A stretch of DNA of 64,000 nucleotides from Pedobacter cryoconitis (GCF_014200605.1 NZ_JACHCE010000002.1:673300-737299); one strand, 5' to 3'; counted from the first letter of the stretch, positions 26,888 to 34,674 are shown. The notes: generated from the sequence alone by a model not told the origin. Numbers and translations: made by a program.

Positions 26888-27292
26888 ATGGCAACTTCAA
26901 AAATAACTTACAACGGAGGGCTGAGAACCAGCTCTGTTCATTTACGCTCGGGAAATGAAATTATTACAGACGCACCTGTGGATAATAAAGGTAAAGGCGA
27001 AGCATTCTCACCTACAGATTTGCTGGCTACCTCACTGGGAAATTGTATGCTCACTATCGTAGGTATTGCAGCCGCAGAACACGGCTTTAATATTGACGGT
27101 GCTACTTGTGAAATTACAAAAATCATGGCAGAAGGGCCAAGAAGGGTAGCAGAAATCATTGCTGACTTCCAGTTTCCTGCAAATAACTATACTGAGAAAG
27201 ACAAAAAGATTATCGAAAGAGCTGCAAATACCTGTCCGGTATTTTACAGCCTTCACCCTGATTTAAAGAAAACCGTTACTTTTAATTATTAA
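26888..27292 (+). CDS. OsmC/Ohr-family peroxide-reducing protein
   Basis: OsmC-family proteins reduce organic hydroperoxides with a pair of cysteines in the cytoplasm. From the ATG at 26888 the protein has 134 residues, normal for the family; a longer frame from 26843 adds 15 residues without conserved content. The two redox cysteines are Cys53 (TSLGNCMLTIVG) and Cys115 (AANTCPVFYSLHPDL). FSPTDLLATSLGNC is a strong family match. Its last 11 bases overlap the convergent ytxJ gene, another thiol-redox protein. Confidence 0.9.
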   Translation: MATSKITYNGGLRTSSVHLRSGNEIITDAPVDNKGKGEAFSPTDLLATSLGNCMLTIVGIAAAEHGFNIDGATCEITKIMAEGPRRVAEIIADFQFPANNYTEKDKKIIERAANTCPVFYSLHPDLKKTVTFNY

Positions 27293-27614
27293 TAAGTTCG
27301 GCCACTTCATCTGCTGAGATGTCACTATGTGAGGCATCCAATACGCAATCACCATCCTTGATTAATAAAATCTGAGGAGATTCATGATGAACCTGAAATG
27401 TTTCAGCTATCTGTGCAGAAATTGCACGGTGGCTGATCAGGTCCAGGAAATAAAGGTTGGTGTCTTCAGGAATCACTTCCCAGTCAAGCTCAAACCTTTT
27501 TTTTGCCATCATACTCACTGAACAACGGGTGCTGTGTTTAAAGATTAAACTATAACCCGCCTGCGTTTTTATGTCACTGATCTGATCTGGATCAGTAATG
27601 TTCTTCCACTCCAT
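27282..27614 (-). CDS. ytxJ: Bacilliredoxin YtxJ (BrxC)
   Basis: YtxJ/BrxC is a monothiol bacilliredoxin thought to remove bacillithiol from mixed disulfides on proteins. The protein has 110 residues from the ATG at 27614. The active Cys31 sits in FKHSTRCSVS, the family's TRC-x-x-S motif, within a thioredoxin-like fold (YSLIFKHS, YFLDLISHRAISAQIA, ESPQILLIKDGDCVLDASH). It joins bshA and ypdA in this window as the third bacillithiol gene. It is convergent with osmC, overlapping by 11 bp. Confidence 0.9.
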   Translation of the reverse strand: MEWKNITDPDQISDIKTQAGYSLIFKHSTRCSVSMMAKKRFELDWEVIPEDTNLYFLDLISHRAISAQIAETFQVHHESPQILLIKDGDCVLDASHSDISADEVAELINN

Positions 27615-27642
27615 CAAATTTCTATTTTAAATTATATCCGGC

Positions 27643-27762
27643 TTACTTTCTCCGGTTGCCTTTTGGATACGAACTGTATGCCGGGCAAATACGGTTAGAG
27701 CAAGACTCTAAAACTATTATTGCAAAGAATACTCCAAGCAATACGATTGCTATCTTTTTCAT
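27643..27762 (-). CDS. 39-residue small lipoprotein
   Basis: A short reading frame with ATG and TAA coding for MKKIAIVLLGVFFAIIVLES followed by Cys-Ser-Asn-Arg-Ile-Cys. The N-terminus has two lysines, a hydrophobic core and a Cys in VLESC, close to a lipobox. The tail is CPAYSSYPKGNRRK. Small Bacteroidota proteins with a lipobox and a CPAY tail are common, so this is probably real, though the exact lipobox is imperfect (Glu-Ser before Cys). It fills an otherwise empty gap between ytxJ and ribH. Function unknown. Confidence 0.6.
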   Translation of the reverse strand: MKKIAIVLLGVFFAIIVLESCSNRICPAYSSYPKGNRRK

Positions 27763-27845
27763 CAGTATAGATTTTATTTTCTACCGCTAATCTACACTAT
27801 TCCAGAAAATAAAACAATTCAGTATTAAGGGCTTTTAAATAAAGC

Positions 27846-28337
27846 TTAAGCTGTTTCCAGCAAATGAGCCATTTTTATTGCCGTAATCGCTGCTTCATCT
27901 CCTTTATTACCATGTTTACCACCAGATCTGTCTAAGGCCTGTTGTAAGTCATTGGTCGTTAAAACACCAAAAATAACTGGTTTGCTATATTTAATACCTA
28001 CTTGTGTTACACCGTTAGCTACTGCATCACAGATAAAGTCGAAGTGTTTGGTATCACCCTGGATTACACATCCAAGACAGATAACCGCATCAAGATCGGC
28101 ATGTTTCTTTAATAAAATCTCGGCTGCACCTGTTAATTCAAAACTTCCCGGAACCGCTATAGAACGAATATTTTCTTCTTTAACGCCATGTTTTAAAAGT
28201 GTTTCCAATGCACCTTTGTAAAGACTGCCTGTTACATCCGCATTCCATTCAGCTACTGCAATAGCAATTTTATAAGCTCCACCATCAGGGACAGTAGTAT
28301 GAGAAAAGTCGGACAGGTTTTTTAATTGTGTTGCCAT
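27846..28337 (-). CDS. ribH: 6,7-dimethyl-8-ribityllumazine synthase
   Basis: RibH condenses the dihydroxybutanone phosphate and the ribityl-aminouracil intermediate in the penultimate step of riboflavin synthesis. From the ATG at 28337 it has 163 residues, the usual length; the longer frame up to 28454 runs through the terminator of the neighbouring gene and is rejected. Family motifs are KIAIAVAEWN, VPGSFELTGAAEILLKK, DAVICLGCVIQGDTKHFDFICDAVANGV and FGVLTTNDLQQALDRSGGKHGNKGDEAA. TATCTTTG lies 4 bases before the ATG. Confidence 0.96.
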   Translation of the reverse strand: MATQLKNLSDFSHTTVPDGGAYKIAIAVAEWNADVTGSLYKGALETLLKHGVKEENIRSIAVPGSFELTGAAEILLKKHADLDAVICLGCVIQGDTKHFDFICDAVANGVTQVGIKYSKPVIFGVLTTNDLQQALDRSGGKHGNKGDEAAITAIKMAHLLETA

Positions 28338-28341
28338 GAGA

Positions 28342-28349
28342 CAAAGATA
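28342..28349 (-). promoter_or_regulatory. -7 box TATCTTTG four bases before ribH ATG
   Basis: Reverse strand reads TATCTTTG-TCTC-ATG. It lies just downstream of the terminator of the preceding TPR gene, as a new transcription unit requires. Same spacing as lipA and tatD. Confidence 0.55.
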
Positions 28350-28360
28350 AGTATTAAAAC

Positions 28361-28392
28361 AAAAAAAAGGCCCGCATAAAATGCAGGCCTTT
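28361..28392 (-). terminator. Terminator of the TPR gene
   Basis: AAAGGCC-C-GCAT pairs with ATGC-A-GGCCTTT across a 3-base loop with one mismatch. On the reverse strand it is followed by eight T. It ends the TPR gene before the ribH promoter. Confidence 0.75.
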
Positions 28393-28410
28393 GTAAAAAT
28401 ATGTGGAATA

Positions 28411-29082
28411 TTATTTTCCTTGTGCAGCAGTAGCACGAGCAATATACTCGTCAATCATCACAGCTTCCTGACTTGCAGGGAACTCATTTTTGATTTTGTT
28501 ATAGGCTTCTTCTGCATTTTTGAAGTCTTTTTGTGATTCGTAAACCAATCCTAATTTTTTAAGGAATAAAGGAGAAGTAAATTTGTTGCTTGATTTTTCA
28601 GCCGCTTTCTTGTAATAAGTAATTGCCTGGCTATAATCTTTCAGTTCACTGTAAGCATCACCTAACATTCCTAATGCCAGCGGATCTGCAACAGGACTTC
28701 CTGTTTCTGAATATTTACCTAATACCTCAGTTGCTTTTTTGTATTCACCTTTACGTAAATAGATTCCGCCAAGATATAAGTTAGCTAAGTTAGCTGATTT
28801 TGTATTGTTGTATTCTTCAGCGATTTTCTCAAATCCAGGATAACCTGCATCGCCCGAAATAGCTTTATTAGCCAGAGAATCTACCCCAACATATTGTTCT
28901 GCTTTGTACATTTTTGCAGAAGCTTCCTCAGCTCTGCCTTTCAAATATACATTCTGATACCAAAAGTATATGATCACTAATACGATTACCGCTGCGGCAA
29001 TGAATAAAAGGCTTTTAGAGTTTTCCTCTAAAAATGAACCTTTTCTAACGTTATGATTTACTTCTTTTTCTGTTGTGGACAT
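28411..29082 (-). CDS. Membrane-anchored TPR protein (YfgM-like)
   Basis: A 223-residue protein with a short cytoplasmic head, one membrane helix at about 22-45 (SLLFIAAAVIVLVIIYFWYQ) and a periplasmic domain of tetratricopeptide repeats. Repeat phrases include ANLYLGGIYLRKGEYKKATEVLGKY, LALGMLGDAYSELKDYSQAITYYKKAAE and LFLKKLGLVYESQKDFKNAEEAYNKI. The layout equals that of YfgM, an ancillary factor of the Sec translocon and outer-membrane assembly. That role is inferred. The ATG at 29082 is preferred over the longer frame, as a TATTTTTG box lies at 29107-29114. Confidence 0.85.
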   Translation of the reverse strand: MSTTEKEVNHNVRKGSFLEENSKSLLFIAAAVIVLVIIYFWYQNVYLKGRAEEASAKMYKAEQYVGVDSLANKAISGDAGYPGFEKIAEEYNNTKSANLANLYLGGIYLRKGEYKKATEVLGKYSETGSPVADPLALGMLGDAYSELKDYSQAITYYKKAAEKSSNKFTSPLFLKKLGLVYESQKDFKNAEEAYNKIKNEFPASQEAVMIDEYIARATAAQGK

Positions 29083-29106
29083 TTTATTAATAAAAATTAA
29101 GGATTG

Positions 29107-29114
29107 CAAAAATA
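29107..29114 (-). promoter_or_regulatory. Candidate -7 box TATTTTTG for the TPR gene
   Basis: Reverse-strand TATTTTTGC 24 bases before the ATG at 29082; fits TAnnTTTG. Confidence 0.45.
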
Positions 29115-29261
29115 CATTTTTCGGTTAAAGTATCAACCTCTTTTTCAGTATTTAAATAAAAATTTTAAACGCGCACTGTTTTAGAACCTCCTGAATTAGA
29201 TGTGAATAGGATAATGGTGAAACAAATCTGTGTATCAGCTTCTTTTAACAAACCTAAAAGG

Positions 29262-29269
29262 TAACTTTG
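29262..29269 (+). promoter_or_regulatory. Candidate -7 box TAACTTTG for recF
   Basis: TAACTTTGCAG lies 11 bases before the ATG at 29281. It supports that start over the longer frame from 29230. Confidence 0.5.
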
Positions 29270-29280
29270 CAGTTCATACT

Positions 29281-30384
29281 ATGTGGTTAAAAAATATTAC
29301 TCTGCTCAACTTCAAAAATTATTCGGATGCTGATTTACGGTTTTCAAAAACAGTGAATGCATTTATAGGAAATAATGGTGCCGGGAAGACCAATTTACTG
29401 GATGCGATCCACTATTTGTGTCTTTGTAAGAGCTATTTTAATCCTATTGATAGTCAGCAGATCAAAACTGCCGAAGAACTTTTTATGATCCAGGGGGATT
29501 TTGACCGCCAGGAAAAAAATGAGAAGATCACCTGCGGGGTCAAGAAAAATCAGAAGAAACAATTCAAGAGAAATAAAAAGGAATACGATAAACTGGCTAA
29601 TCATATCGGGCTATTCCCGCTGGTAATGATTTCACCTTATGATGTCACCATTATCATGGATGGAAGTGAAGAAAGACGCAAATTCATGGATAATGTGATT
29701 TCTCAGACAGATTCGCAATATCTGGATGAGCTGATGCAATATAACAGACATCTGCTGAACAGAAATGCGCTGTTAAAACAGATTGCAGTTACCCGCCGTT
29801 ATGATCCGGCATTGCTGGAAATATTTAATGAGCAGCTGATTAGCTGCGGAGAGAAGATTTTTGCAAAGCGCAAGCAGTTTATGCTTGATTATATAGAGTT
29901 GTTCAACAAATATTATCATTATCTGACCGCCGAGGCAGAAGTCGTTAACCTGACTTATCAGTCTCAGTTAAATGATACCCCATTCGAAACTTTACTGCTT
30001 CAATCTGTAGAAAAAGATAAAGTCCTGGAAAGAACGACAACCGGGATACATAAAGACGATCTTATTTTTACCATCAGCGACATGCCGCTTAAAAAATTCG
30101 GCTCACAGGGGCAGCAGAAATCTTTCCTGATTGCTTTGAAACTGGCACAATATGCCTATGTGGAAAAATATAAAGGTTTTAAACCTTTGCTGCTGCTGGA
30201 TGATATCTTTGATAAGCTGGATGAACACAGAATGCATAAATTGATGGAAATGGTTTCTCACCACGACTTCGGGCAGATTTTTATTACGGATACCGGAAAA
30301 GAAAGAGTACTTAATATCTTTGATAAGATCAAAGTTCCTGTAACTTTATTCGAAGTAATTAACGGAGCCATACACCATGCGTAA
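29281..30384 (+). CDS. recF: DNA replication and repair protein RecF
   Basis: RecF is an SMC-like ATPase that helps load RecA on gapped DNA. From the ATG at 29281 it has 367 residues, normal for the family. Walker A is GNNGAGKT (30-37), followed by LLDAIHYLCLCKSYF. The signature region is KKFGSQGQQKSFLIALKLAQ, and Walker B is PLLLLDDIFDKLDEHR, with a late FITDTGKERV. Its stop overlaps the start of the DciA-like gene by 8 bp, so the two are coupled. Confidence 0.96.
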   Translation: MWLKNITLLNFKNYSDADLRFSKTVNAFIGNNGAGKTNLLDAIHYLCLCKSYFNPIDSQQIKTAEELFMIQGDFDRQEKNEKITCGVKKNQKKQFKRNKKEYDKLANHIGLFPLVMISPYDVTIIMDGSEERRKFMDNVISQTDSQYLDELMQYNRHLLNRNALLKQIAVTRRYDPALLEIFNEQLISCGEKIFAKRKQFMLDYIELFNKYYHYLTAEAEVVNLTYQSQLNDTPFETLLLQSVEKDKVLERTTTGIHKDDLIFTISDMPLKKFGSQGQQKSFLIALKLAQYAYVEKYKGFKPLLLLDDIFDKLDEHRMHKLMEMVSHHDFGQIFITDTGKERVLNIFDKIKVPVTLFEVINGAIHHA

Positions 30385-30667
30385 ACCTAATGACATGACC
30401 CTTAAGGACGCCATTTCAAAAATGCTGTCTGTATATAAGATTAAAGGGAAGTTTGATGAAACAGGCGTCGTTGCGATGTGGCCTGAAATTATGGGCACTG
30501 CAATCGGAAACAGAACCACGCAGATCTATATTGCGCATAAGAGGCTGTTTGTCCGGATTGAATCGTCAGTGATCAAGAATGAGCTCTTAATGGTAAGAAC
30601 CGGCATCATCCAGAAACTGAATGAACGTGCCGGTTCAGAGGTCATCAATGAAATTGTATTCTTGTAG
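30377..30667 (+). CDS. DUF721 (DciA-like) protein
   Basis: A 96-residue protein of the DUF721 family, which includes DciA, the ancestral loader of the replicative helicase. Family features are the N-terminal helix LKDAISKMLSVYKIKGKFDETGVVAMWPEIMG, then IAHKRLFVRIESSVIKNELLMVRTGIIQKLNERAG. It overlaps recF by 8 bp; dnaN-recF-DUF721 style neighbourhoods are common, supporting a replication role. It is shorter than proteobacterial DciA and lacks an additional disordered tail. Confidence 0.88.
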   Translation: MRKPNDMTLKDAISKMLSVYKIKGKFDETGVVAMWPEIMGTAIGNRTTQIYIAHKRLFVRIESSVIKNELLMVRTGIIQKLNERAGSEVINEIVFL

Positions 30668-30670
30668 AAC

Positions 30671-30856
30671 TTAGTTGCCGCTTCCGCCGCCAAAAATTTT
30701 ACTGACCACCCATATGATTAGGGCCAGCACTACAACAACTACAATTATACCGGACCAGACTCCGGCCTTGAATATACTCTCTACAAGTTGACAGCTACTT
30801 AAAGTTGTCATTATTAAAGCCACAAGGGCAAGGGGTAAATATCTTTTCGTGTTCAT
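30671..30856 (-). CDS. Small lipoprotein with one membrane helix
   Basis: A 61-residue protein: lipoprotein signal (residues 1-22, lipobox LSSC), then a strongly hydrophobic helix (IIVVVVVLALIIWVVSKI) and a Gly-rich end. Short proteins with the phrase FKAGVWSGIIVVVVV are widespread in Bacteroidota as unnamed membrane proteins. It is convergent with the DciA-like gene and ends only 3 bp from it. Function unknown. Confidence 0.7.
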   Translation of the reverse strand: MNTKRYLPLALVALIMTTLSSCQLVESIFKAGVWSGIIVVVVVLALIIWVVSKIFGGGSGN

Positions 30857-30914
30857 AGCAGATTAATTAGTCTTCTTTGAACAAGTAATCCTGGAAATGG
30901 TTTTTAAAAAAAAA

Positions 30915-31625
30915 TTATTTACTGTTTACTTTTAATAATTCAACTTCAAAAATCAGCATACTATAAGGAGGTATATCCTGTCCCATCGGGCGTTCGCCGT
31001 ATGCCAGGTTATAAGGGATAAAGAATTTATATTTAGAACCAGGGGTCATTAACTGTAAACCTTCTGTCCATCCCGGAATAACTCTGTCTACACCAATTGA
31101 AAGTGGTTCTTTTCTATCATAAGAACTGTCAAACTGTTTTCCGTTAAGCAAAGTACCCTTATAGTTTACAGTGACATTATCTGTTGGTTTCGGGGATGCC
31201 CCGTTCCCCGGGCTAACCACTATATATTGTAAGCCGCTGGCCGTACTTCTTACACCGGGAACTTTTAAATTACCTTCCAGGAAGTTCTTTTCTTTAGCAA
31301 TTTCTGCTGCATATTTTTCCATCGTAATTCCTTTAAACAGGTTACCAATAACTTTTTGTGAAGATTGTTCCGTTAATAAAGGTGCATGACCCTGAAAAAC
31401 ATCTTTTAAACCTTTCATCAGTAAATCATAGTTCAGTGCTTTAACACCATTGGCTTTTAAACCTGAGGCCATGGAAAATCCAAAAGCATAACTCGCTGAA
31501 TCCGTAATGCCAGTCATTTTTACCGGGGCAACTGTTGCTTTTTTAGTTGCAGGCTTACGTTTAGTTTGTGCGGTTGCCGCATATCCGCATAAAGGGATCA
31601 AAAGGGTAATGGCTAATTTTTTCAT
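30915..31625 (-). CDS. FkpA/Mip-like FKBP-type peptidyl-prolyl isomerase
   Basis: A 236-residue exported PPIase. The signal peptide is MKKLAITLLIPLCGYAATAQ. An alpha-helical dimerisation domain of the FKBP_N kind covers about 38-110 (ASYAFGFSMASGLKANGVKALNYDLLMKGLKDVFQG). The FKBP domain at about 125-234 has DNVTVNYKGTLLNGKQFDSSYDRKEPLSIGVDRVIPGWTEGLQLMTPGSKYKFFIPYNLAYGER, with the usual Tyr, Phe, Trp pocket residues. It folds periplasmic or outer-membrane proteins. Upstream, on the opposite strand, lies one copy of an 88-bp duplicated element. Confidence 0.92.
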   Translation of the reverse strand: MKKLAITLLIPLCGYAATAQTKRKPATKKATVAPVKMTGITDSASYAFGFSMASGLKANGVKALNYDLLMKGLKDVFQGHAPLLTEQSSQKVIGNLFKGITMEKYAAEIAKEKNFLEGNLKVPGVRSTASGLQYIVVSPGNGASPKPTDNVTVNYKGTLLNGKQFDSSYDRKEPLSIGVDRVIPGWTEGLQLMTPGSKYKFFIPYNLAYGERPMGQDIPPYSMLIFEVELLKVNSK

Positions 31626-31691
31626 TGCTATAAGAGGTTCGTTTATTTTAGTTTGGGCTCCTTATATTTTAAAACGGGGGCTGATTTTAAC

Positions 31692-31779
31692 GAAACCATC
31701 ATGTGCGGCAGAGCAGAAACTGAAATGAACAGGAATCAGGTAGCGCAGGATAGCTTCATCACCGTTAAAAAAACAATTA
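31692..31779 (+). repeat. 88-bp duplicated element, copy 1, with a small reading frame
   Basis: Aligns without gaps to 33521-33608 with 75 of 88 identical bases. A frame starting ATGTGC at 31701 runs 28 codons to TAA at 31785-31787. Its first 26 residues share 17 with the frame in copy 2 (both contain T-E-M-x-R-N-x-V-A-x-D-S-F). The TAA overlaps another ATG (TAATG), but only an 11-codon frame follows. It lies between the FkpA-like gene and ndk, on the opposite strand to both. Confidence 0.6.
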
Positions 31780-31793
31780 GACTATAATGAAAA

Positions 31794-31816
31794 TAAGCAC
31801 CCTTTTGAGGTGCTTA
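31794..31816 (-). terminator. Terminator of ndk
   Basis: TAAGCACC pairs with GGTGCTTA across a 7-base loop, 25 bases after the ndk stop on the reverse strand, followed there by a short T-rich stretch. Confidence 0.6.
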
Positions 31817-31840
31817 GATTAATAATTTATTCGGCAGGAA

Positions 31841-32260
31841 CTAGAAACGTTCAGCAGCAGTAAAGAAGAAATCTCCTTCAATTGCAGCATTTTCGTTCGA
31901 ATCAGATCCGTGAACAGCGTTTGCATCAATAGATTTAGCATATTTCTGACGGATAGTACCTTCAGCTGCATCAGCTGGGTTTGTAGCACCGATCAGGTTT
32001 CTGAAATCTTCAATTGCGTTATCTTTTTCAAGAATTGCAGCTACGATTGGACCAGAAGACATAAAGCTAACTAAATCACCATAGAATGGACGATCTTTGT
32101 GTACTTCATAGAATTTACCAGCAGTTTCTTCTGTAAGTTTAGTGTATTTTAAGGCAATGATTTTAAAACCAGTAGCAGTAATGTCATTGATAATTGCTCC
32201 GATATGTCCATTTGCTACTGCATCTGGCTTAATCATTGTAAATGTTCTGTTTGTAGTCAT
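31841..32260 (-). CDS. ndk: Nucleoside diphosphate kinase
   Basis: Ndk moves the gamma phosphate from ATP to nucleoside diphosphates through a phosphohistidine. The 139-residue length is standard. It opens [18 protein letters not shown] and carries the active His117 in [12 protein letters not shown], with [22 protein letters not shown] before it. Transcribed alone from a TAATTTTG box at 32280-32287 and closed by a hairpin at 31794-31816. Confidence 0.98.
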   Translation of the reverse strand: MTTNRTFTMIKPDAVANGHIGAIINDITATGFKIIALKYTKLTEETAGKFYEVHKDRPFYGDLVSFMSSGPIVAAILEKDNAIEDFRNLIGATNPADAAEGTIRQKYAKSIDANAVHGSDSNENAAIEGDFFFTAAERF

Positions 32261-32279
32261 CTTTGTGTTATTTATTTTG

Positions 32280-32287
32280 CAAAATTA
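32280..32287 (-). promoter_or_regulatory. Candidate -7 box TAATTTTG for ndk
   Basis: Reverse-strand TAATTTTGC 19 bases before the ndk ATG; fits TAnnTTTG. Confidence 0.5.
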
Positions 32288-32328
32288 CATTTTCTACTGT
32301 TAATATTAAACACCAAAATTTAAACCTC

Positions 32329-32355
32329 TTGTTATTCATTAAATTATTAGATTTG
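32329..32355 (+). promoter_or_regulatory. Promoter with TTG and TAGATTTG for nrnA
   Basis: TAGATTTGC at 32348-32355 lies 11 bases before the ATG, and a TTG at 32329-32331 sits 16 bases further upstream, slightly short of the usual spacing. Confidence 0.5.
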
Positions 32356-32366
32356 CAACGAAAATT

Positions 32367-33380
32367 ATGCTATCCCTTTCCCAACTTAAAACATTGCTGG
32401 CAACGCCGCAAAAAATTGTAATTACTACACACCATAAACCTGATGGCGATGCTATGGGCTCTTCTTTGGGCTTATATGCTTATCTGATCCAGAAGGGACA
32501 TCATGTAACCGTAATTACCCCAACAGACTATCCGTATTTCTTACACTGGTTACCAAATAACTCGGATGTACTGATTTATACGGATGCGAAAGAGGAAGCA
32601 GAGCAATTAGTTGCTGATGCTTCTTTGGTTTTTTGTCTGGATTTCAACACTTTAAGCCGTATCAACGAACTTGGTGAAGTAATCCGCAATTCATCTGCTT
32701 ATAAAATTATGATCGATCATCATCTTGATCCTGAGGATTTTGATGATTACAGACACTGGAGTATCAATGCTTGTGCAGCAGCGCAGCTGGTTTATGACTT
32801 TATCGTCAATGAACTGAATGACGGCGAATTAATGAACAAGGACATTGCTACCTGTCTGTATACCGGAATTATGACCGATTCTGGCTCTTTCCGTTTTCCT
32901 TCTGCCACTTCAACAGTTTACCGGATTGGTGCTGATCTGATTGATGCAGGGGCTGAACACTGGCGTATTCATCAGCTGGTATATGATAATGCAACAGAAA
33001 ACCGTTTGCGCTTTCTGGGTAACTGTCTGACTAATAAGCTGGAGATTCTGAGAGAATATAATACAGCTATTATCTCTGTGACTGCCGAAGAATTAAAGCG
33101 TTTTAGTATTGTTACCGGTGATACAGAAGGTATTGTTAATTACGCACTTTCTATCAATGGGATCAAATTAGCAGCTTTTATCATCGAAAGAACGGATAAA
33201 GTTAAATTATCTTTGCGTTCAACAGGAGATTTCCCTGCAAATGAGATTTGTAAGAAGTTTTTCAATGGCGGCGGACACCGAAATGCTGCCGGCGGATATT
33301 CTGATAAGAACCTGGACGATACTGTAAACTACTTTAAATCAATTTTATCAGAGTATAAAACTCAATTGTTGCTTAATTAA
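32367..33380 (+). CDS. nrnA: DHH-family oligoribonuclease / pAp phosphatase NrnA
   Basis: NrnA degrades short RNA fragments and removes the 3' phosphate from pAp. The 337-residue length is normal. DHH-domain motifs are THHKPDGDAMGSSLGLY (21-37), CLDFN, the signature MIDHHLDP, and YTGIMTDSGSFRFPS. The DHHA1 domain contains LSLRSTGDFPANEICKKFFNGGGHRNAAGG. It is divergent from ndk and has its own promoter boxes. Confidence 0.94.
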   Translation: MLSLSQLKTLLATPQKIVITTHHKPDGDAMGSSLGLYAYLIQKGHHVTVITPTDYPYFLHWLPNNSDVLIYTDAKEEAEQLVADASLVFCLDFNTLSRINELGEVIRNSSAYKIMIDHHLDPEDFDDYRHWSINACAAAQLVYDFIVNELNDGELMNKDIATCLYTGIMTDSGSFRFPSATSTVYRIGADLIDAGAEHWRIHQLVYDNATENRLRFLGNCLTNKLEILREYNTAIISVTAEELKRFSIVTGDTEGIVNYALSINGIKLAAFIIERTDKVKLSLRSTGDFPANEICKKFFNGGGHRNAAGGYSDKNLDDTVNYFKSILSEYKTQLLLN

Positions 33381-33520
33381 TTTAAAGTTTGCTTAAACTT
33401 GCTCTTTGTAAAAGAAAAAACAACTAAAATAAAATAGTGCGTAAAGCTGATATTGTATAAATTGCAGGAAAGCTGGGGCGTGCTTTAGGAAACGAAAATA
33501 AAAAACAATAAATCTGAAAT

Positions 33521-33608
33521 GAAACCATCATGTGCAGCAGCACACAAACCGAAATGAAAAGAAATCGGGTAGCATATGATAGCTTCATGACCATTAAAAA
33601 AACAATTA
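33521..33608 (+). repeat. 88-bp duplicated element, copy 2, small frame overlapping the FKBP start
   Basis: The second copy of the element at 31692-31779. A frame starting ATGTGC at 33530 runs 29 codons and stops with TGA at 33617-33619, overlapping the ATG of the FKBP gene (33616) as ATGA, the classic arrangement of translational coupling. No Shine-Dalgarno site precedes it. Whether it is a leader peptide, a structured RNA or a mobile repeat is not settled by the sequence. ATGAAACCATC and GATAGCTTCAT within it can pair at 9 of 11 positions. Confidence 0.6.
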
Positions 33609-33615
33609 TATTCCA

Positions 33616-34608
33616 ATGAAAAAAACATTAGTAATTCTTTTTGCAGCTACACTTGGTTTAGCGGCTTGTAACAACTTCAAAAAAGGTCCGGGAGGCCTGA
33701 TGTACACGATCCACAAAACTGAAGGAAAAGATAAGATCGTTGAAGGTGATATCATCAAAATCAATGCAATTCAAAAAACTGAAAAAGATTCAGTAACCAG
33801 CAGTACTTATGATATTCAGCAGCCAGCTGTATTTCCAGTATCTAAAAAACAATGGGCAGGAGATATCTCTGATGCTTTAATGTTATTAGCAGAAGGTGAT
33901 AGTGCTACTTTCAAAATTGACCTGGATTCAATGGCTAAATATTCAAACCAGCCAAAACCAGCTACACAAAAAGATAAATACATGGTTTTCACTGTGAAAA
34001 TCGAAAAAGTAATGCACAAAGCTAAAGGTGAAGCTGATTCAACTTTCCAGAAAAAAGCTACTGAGTTTTTCCAGAAAGATTTCCAGGCAACTGTTGCTAA
34101 ACATAAAGCAGCTGAGGCAGGAAAAATCAAAAACTTCATTGAAGAGAATAAATTAAAAGTACAAACTACTGCTTCTGGTTTACAGTATGTAATTACTGCT
34201 CCTGGTGATGCACAAAGAGCTACACCTACAGATACTTTAATGGTAAATTACACTGGTAAATTACTTACTAAAAAATCAAATGGTAAAGAAAGCATTTTTG
34301 ATACAAGTGTAGAGAAAATTGCTAAAGAATCAGGTAAATACAACCAGATGGCACAATATGGCCCACGTCCATTTACTATTGGAAGAGCAATTCCAGGATT
34401 CGACGAAGGTCTTAAATTAATTGGAAAAGGTGGAAAGATCACTTTGATCATCCCTTCAAAATTAGCTTATGGTGAAGGCGGAATGCCTCAGGGTGGTATC
34501 ACTCCATTCTCTCCACTGGCTTTTGATGTTGAAATTACTGACATCAAAAAACCTACAGGAGCACCAGCGCCAGCAGCACCGGTTATGGCTCCTGCAGCTA
34601 AAAAATAA
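33616..34608 (+). CDS. Lipoprotein with two FKBP-type domains
   Basis: A 330-residue lipoprotein (lipobox LAAC, Cys at residue 18). A first, degenerate FKBP-like domain covers about 30-135 (GDIIKINAIQKT, AGDISDALMLLAEGDSATFKIDLDSMA, MVFTVKIEKV). A helical linker follows. A complete FKBP domain at about 188-313 has LMVNYTGKLL, FTIGRAIPGFDEGLKLIGKGGKITLIIPSKLAYGEGG and PLAFDVEITDI. The tail is Ala/Pro-rich. It is a periplasm-facing peptidyl-prolyl isomerase and chaperone. The start codon overlaps a small frame in the 88-bp element upstream, and a terminator follows. Confidence 0.9.
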   Translation: MKKTLVILFAATLGLAACNNFKKGPGGLMYTIHKTEGKDKIVEGDIIKINAIQKTEKDSVTSSTYDIQQPAVFPVSKKQWAGDISDALMLLAEGDSATFKIDLDSMAKYSNQPKPATQKDKYMVFTVKIEKVMHKAKGEADSTFQKKATEFFQKDFQATVAKHKAAEAGKIKNFIEENKLKVQTTASGLQYVITAPGDAQRATPTDTLMVNYTGKLLTKKSNGKESIFDTSVEKIAKESGKYNQMAQYGPRPFTIGRAIPGFDEGLKLIGKGGKITLIIPSKLAYGEGGMPQGGITPFSPLAFDVEITDIKKPTGAPAPAAPVMAPAAKK

Positions 34609-34632
34609 TTTTGATTTTAATCATTACTATAG

Positions 34633-34664
34633 ACCCTGTCCGGATTACCGGACAGGGTTTTTTT
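34633..34664 (+). terminator. Terminator of the double-FKBP gene
   Basis: ACCCTGTCCGG (34633-34643) pairs with CCGGACAGGGT (34648-34658) across a 4-base loop and is followed by seven T. Confidence 0.85.
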
Positions 34665-34666
34665 AT

Positions 34667-34674
34667 TAACTTTG
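34667..34674 (+). promoter_or_regulatory. -7 box TAACTTTG four bases before tatD ATG
   Basis: Reads TAACTTTG-TTTT-ATG, directly after the terminator of the upstream gene. Same spacing as lipA and ribH; suggests a leaderless mRNA. Confidence 0.55.

Noticed and set aside
28338..28454. Longer N-terminus for RibH
   Set aside because: The extra 39 codons cross the terminator of the TPR gene and its promoter box; the family length fits the ATG at 28337.
31692..31779. The M-C-G-R start of the small frame suggested a SRAP/HMCES-type protein
   Set aside because: Only the first four residues agree; the frame is 28 codons long and copy 2 reads M-C-S-S, so there is no such domain.
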